This document shows positions 1 to 8,300 of a stretch of DNA of 64,000 bases, one piece after another. The stretch's first letter is position 1, and the number at the start of each line of letters is the position of its first letter. The stretch is from JAIQFL01 sp035295745 (GTDB lineage Bacteria; Acidobacteriota; Terriglobia; Bryobacterales; Bryobacteraceae). The notes beneath the pieces were generated by a model. It worked only from the letters and a program-made list of their open reading frames with translations, was not told the origin of the DNA and did not search any database. The stretch spans positions 434,001 to 498,000 of the forward strand of contig DATGIL010000102.1 in assembly GCA_035295745.1 (NCBI GenBank), read 5' to 3'. A program made the translations under genes and the position numbers.

Positions 1-3000
1 CCCTGTGCCAGGTTCGAGATGCTCGGGGCACCGGATCCCATCACTTGTACCTCTGCCAGACTCAGGTAGTCGGTCCCAGAGAGTTGGATGCGGACGTAGC
101 GGCCCTGCGAGGGAGAGGTGATCGTAGCCGATGGACTCGGAGCGGAGGTCTGATGGAATGCGAAGGTTCCAGCCCGGTTCTGCAGGGTTACGGGCGTGTC
201 CGAAGCGAGGAAAGGCGTGTCTGAAACGAACACCCAGTAGTCGCTCAGGCGCGAACCGCAGCAATCGGTGCGATTCCAGATCACGATGGAGCTGATGGAT
301 GCGGATCCGCCGAGGTCTACCTGCCACCAGGGATTGGTCTCGAAATTGGTGGCGGTGACGGACCCATCGTAGAAGCCACCATCGGTGTTGCCGTCCACGG
401 CAGATGCGGCCACGGTGGAGGTGAATCCTGGCAGCGTGCTGCTCTGGCTCGCGAACTTATTCTGCGAGAGATTGGTGGGCGGCGGCGCCCCGCCGGCGCC
501 GAATACTTCCACCTCGGCGAGGCTCAGATAATTCGGACTGGTCAGTTGCACGCGCACATACCGTCCCTGGGTCACCGCCGGAATGGTTGTGGAAGGACTG
601 GGCGCCGAAGTCTGGTGGCTCGCGAAGGTAAACGGGCGACTCTGCAGGGTCGCGGCCGTGTCGCTGGCGAGGAAGGGAGAGTCCGAAACGAAGACCCAAT
701 AGTCGCTTAAACGGCTGCCGCAGCAATCCGTCCGATTGAAGACGACGATCGAAGTAATGGCTGACGACGCGCCGAGATCGACTTGCCACCACGGGTTCGT
801 ATCGGGATTGGTCGCGGTGACCGAGCCATCGAAGTAGTTGCCGTCCGTATTGCCGTCCACCGCCGCCTGGGCGGCAGGCGCTCCCGGATACGTGCTGCTC
901 TGGGTGGCAGGTCGCCCGAGTGCCAGATTCGAACTCTGGCCCGTCAGATTGGTGAGAGCGAACTGAGTCGTGTACGGACCGACGTTGGCCGTCACGTTGT
1001 AGCTACCCGCGACGTGGTTGGCGATGGCCGTCACGCTGGCCACTCCAGCGGAATTGGTCACCGCAACACCGCTCGACAGGGTAGCCGAGGCGCCGCTCGA
1101 GGGCACTGCGAAGTCCACGGTCGCGCCGCTAAAGGGCCGGCCGGCCGCGTCTTTGACGATCACCTGTAGTGGATTGGCGAAGGTCCCGCCCAGGGTAGTG
1201 GATTGCGGTGTTCCGCCTACCGCGGTGATACTGGCGGGCAACGGTATGGTGTTGGTAAGGGAGAACGTCGCCGATACGCCCTGCGAGGATGCGGTCACCA
1301 GATAATTTCCGGTCTGGAAATTGGCGATGGCCGTCACGCTTGCCAGTCCGGCTGCGTCGGTCTGCACAGTGTAGGCGGAAAGGGTCGCGCTGGGACCGGC
1401 GGGAGGGGCGGCGAAAACAACCAAGGCGCCCACCACCGGAGCGCCGTTGTTGGTCACTTTCACCTGAAGCGGCTGTGTGAAGGGTGCGCCCGTCAGCGTG
1501 GATTGTGGCGTGCCGCCAACGGCAGTCACAGTAACTGGAGTGTTGGTGGAGCCGAGCAGCAGTGTGACACCGCTGGCACTTGCCGTGAGGATATCGGCAC
1601 GGCCGTCGCCATTGAAATCGGCGACAGCCAGGGGAACCCCGGCGTTCACCATGTTGGCAGCGCGGAAGGTGCCGTCGCCATTTCCATATACGACCCCGTT
1701 GAGCGTAACGCCATTGGTCACGGCAATGTCGACGATACCGTCGCCGTTAAAATCCCCTTGGAGCGCCGCGGAGTCTCCCTGTGGGAGATTTTGCGCCGCC
1801 TGGAACCGGCCATCCCCGGTGCCGAGCAGGGTCGTGGCCCCGGCGGCAAGGTCCAGGTTGCCGTCGCCATTGAAATCGGCGGCGAACGTTGGCGCACTGA
1901 TGGACAGCGGGTGGGAGGTGGTGCTGTCGAGAAGGATTGCGGTACTGCCAACGACGTCGAATTTGCCATTCCCGTTGAAATCGGCCACCAGGAACGGCAC
2001 CGAAGGCACTTGAAATGCACTCGTGGCGCCGAAGGTCCCGTCTCCGTTACCAGGTAACAAATGCACTTTAGGGAAAGAACCGAGACCGGTGAAGCAATTG
2101 AAGTTATTGTCGCCGCCGCACGGAACTAAGAAGTTAAATACGGAGTTGATGAGCACATCGGGAAAACCGTCGCCGTTAAAGTCGCCCGCCACCATCGATC
2201 CAACTGTTCCCGCGGGAAGCGGGCCAAATTGACTGGGGGAACCGGCGTTCAGTGGGCCACCCGGGTAGTTCACCGCCGCCCGGAAGGTGCCGTCGCCGTT
2301 GCCCAGCAGAATCGTCAAGCTCTCCGCCGGTGTACCCAGGAACCCGGTGATACCGGCCACGGCAAGGTCGGGAATGCCATCGCCATTGAAGTCCATCACC
2401 GCCGCCGAGGAGGTGTTGGTTTGCCCGGTTCGATAGGTGACGGCGGGGCGGAAGGTTCCATCTCCATTCCCTAGCAATACGGTGACTCCGGCGTAAGTAG
2501 TGTCGGTAATGCTCAGCGAGCCATGGCCGAAGTTGCCATCCGTGTTGCCGTCCACAGCCGCGGCGGCGCCAACCGCTCCGGATCCCTGGTATGTGCTGCT
2601 TTGCGTTGCGGCCTTGCCCAGCGCGAGGTCCGCTCCACCGGGGGTGCCGAAGACTTGTACCTCGGCGAGGCTCAGGTAGTCGGGATTGCTAAGCTGCACG
2701 CGAACATATTGCCCTTGAACGCCTACTGTCGCGATGGTGGCGGAAGGACTGGGCACCGAGGTCTGATGGCTCCAGAACGTGCCCGTTCGGAACTGCAGGG
2801 TGGCAGGCGTGTCGGTGGGCAGAAACGGGGTGTTGGAAATGAAAACCCAGTAGTCGCCAAGCCGCGAGGCACAACAATCCGTACGGTTCCAGATCACCAG
2901 GGAGGCGATGCTTTGCGGACTACCGAGATCTACTTGCCACCATGGGTTGGGGTCGGTGGGGTTATCCGAAAACGCGAAGTCAGCCTTGCCATCGCCGTTG

Positions 3001-5303
3001 AAATCGCCGACGACTGCTGTTGCGGGAACGGCGGGCAGGCTGACCGGGTTTTGGAAGAGGAAGTTTCCGCCGGGTACCGCCCTGACACTCTGGGTGACGG
3101 CGTTGGATGTTGCCCCTGCTACGTTTGGATCTCCGCTGTAGACTGCTGTCAGCTTGTGGACCCCGGCGGGCAGTAGAAGACTGGCGATGGTTCCGCTTCC
3201 GTTCGAGACGCTGCGGCTACCGAGCAATGTGGCGCCATCCGAATAGAACGAGATCCTGCCTGTTCCTGACGGATTGGTGAGGGTGGCGGTGAGAGTAACT
3301 GGGGTCCCGAAGGTGGATGGATTCGGAGAACTCACCAAGGTCACGTTCTCAGCCTGCAGATTGACCATCGAAAATGTGGTGGAGAGGCCGCCATAACTGG
3401 CCGTAATGGTGTAGCTTCCCGCAATCGCGTTGGCGGTGGCGGTAACGCTGGTATCGCCGAAGACTCCGGTGGCCGCCGCAGGCGATAGGATTGCCGACGG
3501 CCCGCTGGAAGGCGCGCTGAATGTGACCGTCGCACCGCTTACCGCGATGCCTTGTGGATCGAAGAGTTGGATTCTCAGCGGTTGAGGAAACGCGGTGCCT
3601 ACCTGCGTGGCCTGCGGTGTGGCGGGGGTGGGGACAATGCGGGAGGCGGGTCCCGACAGGTTGGTTAACTGAAACTGCGCCGCGGTTGGGATTCCCAAGG
3701 CAGTAGCGGTTACTGTGTAATTGCCGAGCCGGGAACCGGCCGTAGCCGTCACGCTCGCGACGCCGTTGGCATTCGTGGTGGCAGTGTTGCTGGATAGTTG
3801 CACGGTGCCACCGAGAGTAGGCACGGTAAAAGTCACGGTCACGCCAGCCAGGGGCGTATTGCCGTCTTTCACCAGCGCCTGCAGCGGACTGGGAAACGGG
3901 CTGCCACTCACGGCGGATTGAACCGCGCCGCCGCTGGCTGTGACAGTGAGCGTGGTGCCAAGAAGAACGTTGAGGTGAGCGGTGGAGTCGACCATGACAA
4001 AATCGGTTCTGCCATCGCCATTGAACTCTCCGGCAACCCAGTAATAACCAGCGACGCCAAACGGATCGTTCGCCGGCGGTTGAAAGGTCCCATCGCCTTT
4101 GCCCAACAGTACGTTGGGCTCACTGGGGCTGCTCAAGGAGCTGAAGATGAGATCGTCGATCCCGTCACCGTTGAAATCGCGGACTGCCGAGAGGATGTTG
4201 GTATCTTCAGAGAAGTTGCTGGTTTGATAGGTTACGGCTGCCTGAAAGGTCCCGTCGCCGTTGCCCAACAGGATATCGGTGCTGTTCAGGGCATTCGGAC
4301 GGGTCGCCAGATCGGGCTTGCCGTCGCCGTTGAAGTCCCCAACCAGCATCCCCAGGATCGTGTTCGTATCGACAATCGGGATGGGTGCCCGAAAGGTTCC
4401 ATCGCCATTTCCCAGCAGGACGCTTTGGAACGTCGCCAAATCGGCCTTGCCGTCTCCATTGAAGTCTGCCGCCACGATGTTTTGGTAAGCGGTGACTTGG
4501 GGAGCACCGGCCGGATACGAGACCAGTGTCTGGAAGGTCCCGTCGCCTTTGCCGATCAGGATATCGACGCCCCTGGTGGCGTCGGCAATGGCGATATCGG
4601 CGATACCGTCACCATTGAAGTCCCCGACGACGAGCCCGTCTCCATGTGGAATTATCGTGCTCAGAGGACTTTGGAACGATCCGTCGCCATTCCCCAGCAA
4701 AATGTTGAGCTGGGTCCCGAAAAGCGCGGCGAAATCCAGGATTCCGTCGCCATTGAAATCGCCGACCGCCGCGTACGGAGGGAAGCCCGGTAGAGTCGTC
4801 GTGGTGTGAGCCAGAGTGAAATTTCCAGCGCCATCGCCCAACAGAACCTCTAATCCGTTGAGGTAGAGGGCAATATCCGCATGTCCATCGCCATTGAAAT
4901 CGGCTGCCACGGACAGCGAGAAGAACTCGGCGCTGATGGGCGATTGCTGGGCTACGTTTACGAATCCAAAGCCGGCGCGCGCGTTGACGGTCTGCACCAC
5001 CACGTTGGAGGTGACGCCCGCGAAATAGGCTCTGAGCTTCCGATTTCCGGCGGGGAGCGCGATGGTGCTGAGAGCGGCGGTTCCCGAGGCCACGGACTTG
5101 GTTCCCAAGATGGTCGCGCCATCGTAGAAAGTCACCTTACCCGTGGCTGTCGCCGGAGTGATGGTCGCGGTCAACACCACAGGAGCGCCGTAAATCGACG
5201 GACTCGGAGATGACGAAAGAGTTACAGCAGTTTGCGCAGTACACAGACACGGGAGCGCAAGAAGTAGTAGCTGAGTCGAGATGAGGCCGGAACGAATCGA
5301 CAT
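1..5303 (-). CDS. Giant secreted FG-GAP / Ig-like / F-type lectin protein, copy 1 (3' end off window)
   Basis: The frame is open from an ATG at 5303 (GGAG about 9 nt upstream) to the left edge, giving about 1767 codons without a stop. The protein starts with a signal peptide. It then has a bacterial Ig-like domain, a long run of FG-GAP/VCBS repeats (DFNGDG... LLGNGDGTF), invasin-like Ig domains, a second Ig/FG-GAP block and F-type lectin (discoidin-fold) domains carrying RTDCCGSRLSDYWVF. It is a paralogue of the gene ending at 5399 with the same domain order; by that comparison about 145 C-terminal residues, essentially the last lectin domain, lie outside the window. FG-GAP repeats form Ca-binding beta-propellers and F-type lectins bind fucose-like sugars, so an extracellular carbohydrate-binding or adhesin role is inferred. 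The forward-strand open frames in this region are shadows. Confidence 0.85.
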   Translation of the reverse strand, partial: MSIRSGLISTQLLLLALPCLCTAQTAVTLSSSPSPSIYGAPVVLTATITPATATGKVTFYDGATILGTKSVASGTAALSTIALPAGNRKLRAYFAGVTSNVVVQTVNARAGFGFVNVAQQSPISAEFFSLSVAADFNGDGHADIALYLNGLEVLLGDGAGNFTLAHTTTTLPGFPPYAAVGDFNGDGILDFAALFGTQLNILLGNGDGSFQSPLSTIIPHGDGLVVGDFNGDGIADIAIADATRGVDILIGKGDGTFQTLVSYPAGAPQVTAYQNIVAADFNGDGKADLATFQSVLLGNGDGTFRAPIPIVDTNTILGMLVGDFNGDGKPDLATRPNALNSTDILLGNGDGTFQAAVTYQTSNFSEDTNILSAVRDFNGDGIDDLIFSSLSSPSEPNVLLGKGDGTFQPPANDPFGVAGYYWVAGEFNGDGRTDFVMVDSTAHLNVLLGTTLTVTASGGAVQSAVSGSPFPSPLQALVKDGNTPLAGVTVTFTVPTLGGTVQLSSNTATTNANGVASVTATAGSRLGNYTVTATALGIPTAAQFQLTNLSGPASRIVPTPATPQATQVGTAFPQPLRIQLFDPQGIAVSGATVTFSAPSSGPSAILSPAAATGVFGDTSVTATANAIAGSYTITASYGGLSTTFSMVNLQAENVTLVSSPNPSTFGTPVTLTATLTNPSGTGRISFYSDGATLLGSRSVSNGSGTIASLLLPAGVHKLTAVYSGDPNVAGATSNAVTQSVRAVPGGNFLFQNPVSLPAVPATAVVGDFNGDGKADFAFSDNPTDPNPWWQVDLGSPQSIASLVIWNRTDCCASRLGDYWVFISNTPFLPTDTPATLQFRTGTFWSHQTSVPSPSATIATVGVQGQYVRVQLSNPDYLSLAEVQVFGTPGGADLALGKAATQSSTYQGSGAVGAAAAVDGNTDGNFGHGSLSITDTTYAGVTVLLGNGDGTFRPAVTYRTGQTNTSSAAVMDFNGDGIPDLAVAGITGFLGTPAESLTILLGNGDGTFRAAVNYPGGPLNAGSPSQFGPLPAGTVGSMVAGDFNGDGFPDVLINSVFNFLVPCGGDNNFNCFTGLGSFPKVHLLPGNGDGTFGATSAFQVPSVPFLVADFNGNGKFDVVGSTAILLDSTTSHPLSISAPTFAADFNGDGNLDLAAGATTLLGTGDGRFQAAQNLPQGDSAALQGDFNGDGIVDIAVTNGVTLNGVVYGNGDGTFRAANMVNAGVPLAVADFNGDGRADILTASASGVTLLLGSTNTPVTVTAVGGTPQSTLTGAPFTQPLQVKVTNNGAPVVGALVVFAAPPAGPSATLSAYTVQTDAAGLASVTAIANFQTGNYLVTASSQGVSATFSLTNTIPLPASITAVGGTPQSTTLGGTFANPLQVIVKDAAGRPFSGATVDFAVPSSGASATLSSGVAVTNSAGVASVTAIANHVAGSYNVTANVGPYTTQFALTNLTGQSSNLALGRPATQSSTYPGAPAAQAAVDGNTDGNYFDGSVTATNPDTNPWWQVDLGASSAITSIVVFNRTDCCGSRLSDYWVFVSDSPFLASDTAATLQSRPFTFASHQTSAPSPSTTIPAVTQGRYVRVQLTSPNYLSLAEVEVFGAGGAPPPTNLSQNKFASQSSTLPGFTSTVAASAVDGNTDGGFYDGSVTATNFETNPWWQVDLGGSASISSIVIWNRTDCCGSRLSDYWVFVSDTPFLASDTPVTLQNRAGTFAFHQTSAPSPSATITSPSQGRYVRIQLSGTDYLSLAEVQVMGSGAPSISNLAQ
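2508..2972 (-). other. Circularly permuted F-type lectin unit inserted in an FG-GAP repeat (copy 1)
   Basis: Same organisation as in copy 2: the FG-GAP motif with KADFAFSD is followed by NPWWQVDLG and the C-half of the lectin, then its N-half, then the resumed LLGNGDGTF-type strand. Shared junctions show that the insertion predates the tandem gene duplication. Confidence 0.8.
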
Positions 5304-5398
5304 TGCAATGAACTCCTGGAGAATGCTGGCGCGGAGGATTTAGCTTAACAACAATCTCTCCGCGCCGCTCGGTAATTCCTTTTACTAAACGCCTAACC
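5304..5398. other. Spacer between the tandem giant genes
   Basis: This 95-bp spacer separates the stop of copy 2 from the start of copy 1. It carries a GGAG-type ribosome binding site for copy 1. I see no strong terminator hairpin, so co-transcription is possible. Confidence 0.4.
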
Positions 5399-8300
5399 TC
5401 ACTGGCCGTAGACTTGGACCTCCGCCAGGCTGAGGTAGTCTGAGCCGCTCAATTGTACGCGAACATATCTTCCTTGCACGCCCACCTGGATGTTGACCGA
5501 TGGACTCGGCGGTGAAGTCTGGTGGCTGGCGAATGTGCCGGCACGATTCTGCAGCGTTGCAGGCGTGTCGCTAGCCTGGAACGGCGTGTCAGAGACGAAC
5601 ACCCAGTAGTCGCTCAGGCGCGAGCCACAGCAATCGGTGCGATTCCAGATGACGATAGAATTGACGAAGCTCGATGCTCCCAAGTCCACCTGCCACCAGG
5701 GATTCGACTGGAATCCCGTAACTGAAACGGAGCCGTTATAGAAGTTGCCATCGGTATTGCCATCCACGGCCGCGCTCGCCAGGTCGTGCATCGTATCGTA
5801 AGGACTGCTCTGTGTGGCTGTCTTGCCCCTGGCCAGGTTCGAAAGGGTCGGGGCGCCGGATCCCATAACCTGGACCTCGGCAAGGCTTAAGTAGTCCGTG
5901 CCAGAGAGTTGGACACGCACGTAGCGGCCCTGGGAGGGCAGGGTAACCGTGGCGGAGGGACTGGGCGCCGCGGTTTGATGGCTGGCGAAGGTCCCGGCGC
6001 GGTTCTGCAAAGTCGCGGGCGTGTCCGTGGGAAGGAATGGCGTGTCCGAGACGAATACCCAGTAGTCGCCCAAGCGCGAACTGCAGCAATCGGTGCGATT
6101 CCAGATCACGATCGAACTGACGGACGCCGATCCGCCGAGGTCCACCTGCCACCAGGGATTGGTCTCGAAATTGGTGGCGGTGACGGAGCCATCGTAAAAG
6201 CCGCCGTCGGTGTTGCCATCCACCGCCGATGCGGCAACGGTGGAACTGAATCCCGGCAGCGTGCTGCTTTGGCTGGCGAACTTGTTCTGCGAGAGGTTGG
6301 TAGGAGGAGGCGCGCCGCCTCCCGTGCCGAAGACTTCCACTTCGGCGAGACTCAGATTATTGGAACTGCTGAGCTGTATGCGTACATAACGCCCCTGCGT
6401 GACCGCGGGAATGATCGCGGACGGGTTGGGAGCCGCATTCTGGTGGCTGGCGAACGTCGCCGCGCGATTCTGCAAGCTGGCGGGCGTGTCGTTGGCGAGG
6501 AATGGGGTATCCGAAATGAAGACCCAATAGTCACTCAAGCGGCTGCCGCAGCAATCGGTGCGATTGAAGATGACGACGGAGGTGATGGCAGTCGAAGCGC
6601 CCAGATCGACCTGCCACCATGGATTCCCGTCGAGATTGGTCGCGGTGACGGAGCCATCGAAGTAGTTGCCGTCAGTGTTGCCGTCCACTGCCGCCGCTGC
6701 GGCAGGCGCCCCGGGATAAGTGCTGCTTTGAGTGGCTGGTCGCCCGAGTGCCACGTTGGAACTCTGGCCCGCCAGGTTGGTCAGCGAGAACTGCGTGGAG
6801 AGGCTGGCCACGCCGGCCGTCACGGAATAGCTGCCCGCGATATTGTTAGCGGTTGCAGTCACGCTGGCAGCTCCAGCGGAATTGGTGACGACGGTGGTGC
6901 TGGACAATGCTGCTGAGGCTCCCCCGCTGGGCGCCGCGAAGTTCACAGTGGCACCGCCGAGAGGCCGTCCTGCCGCGTCTTTGACAATCACCTGAAGTGG
7001 ATTCGGGAAGGCGCCGCCTAAAGTAGTGGACTGCGGCGAACCGCCCAGGACAGCGATGCTCGCCGGAATCGGCGTCGTGTTGGTGAGCGAGAAGGTCGCC
7101 GATACTCCCTGTGACGATGCGGTCACGAGATAGCTGCCGGTCACGGAGTTTGCGGAAGCGGTAATGCTTGCCAGTCCAGAGGCATCGGTCTGCGCAGTGT
7201 TCGAGGAAAGCGTCGCGCTGGGTCCGGAAAACGGCGCGGCGAAAGCGACGCTGGCGCCCACCACCGGCGAGCCGTTGCTCGTCACCTTCACCTGAAGCGG
7301 CTGCGCGAATGGTGCGCCCGTCACCGTGGATTGCGGTGTGCCCCCAACAGCCGTTTCCGTGACCGGGGTGCCGGAAGAGCCGAGCAACAGCGTGACGCCG
7401 CTGGGATTTGCAGTGAGGATGTCGGCGCGGCCGTCGCCATTGAAGTCGGCTACTGCCAGGGGGACGCCGCCGTTCACCAGGTTGGCTACCCGGAAGGTTC
7501 CGTCGCCGTTCCCGTATACAATCCCATTGAGCGCGGCGCCATTCGTGACGGCGATATCGATGATGCCGTCGCCATTGAAATCGCCTTGCAGCGCCGCCAC
7601 ATGTCCATCCGGCAGATTCTGTGGTGCTTGGAACGTGCCATCGCCGTTGCCGAGCAGGGTGGTGGTGCCGGCCGCGAGGTCCATTTTGCCGTCGCCGTTG
7701 AAATCGGCGGCGAAGGTCGGCGTGCCGACGGACAGCACGTGGAAACCAGTGCCGCCGTCGAGGATAATTTCCGAGTTGCCAACGAGGTCAAACTTGCCAT
7801 TCCCATTGAAATCGGCCACCAGGAACGGCACAGACGGCACACTAAAGAGAGTAGCGGGACCGAAAGTCCCGTCTCCCTTACCAGGTATCAACACGACCTG
7901 GGGGGAAGAACCAAGACCGATGTAACAATTGCCGATCGCGTCTCCACCGCAGGGAATCAGATAGTAAAATACGGAATTGATCAGTACGTCGGGATAGCCG
8001 TCGCCATTGAAGTCGCCTGCCACCATCGAACCGACCGTTCCCGCGGCAAGCGGACCAAATTGAGTAGAAGCGGCTGCATTCATTTGGGCACCCGGATAGT
8101 TCACCGGAGCCCGGAAGGTTCCGTCGCCATTACCCAGCAGGATGGTCAAGCTCTCGGCCGGCGAACTCACGAAGCCCGTAATGCCGGCTACCGCGAGATC
8201 GGGAATGCCGTCTCCGTTAAAGTCGGTCACAGCGGCTGAGGAGGTGCTGGTCTGCCCTGTCCGATAGGTGACAGCGGGCCGGAAGGTTCCGTCGCCGTTA

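Noticed and set aside
783..4809. Several plus-strand open frames of 100-330 codons opposite giant copy 1
   Set aside because: They repeat PSPLKS-type peptides because they are antisense to FG-GAP repeats. The minus strand is continuously open with known domains.
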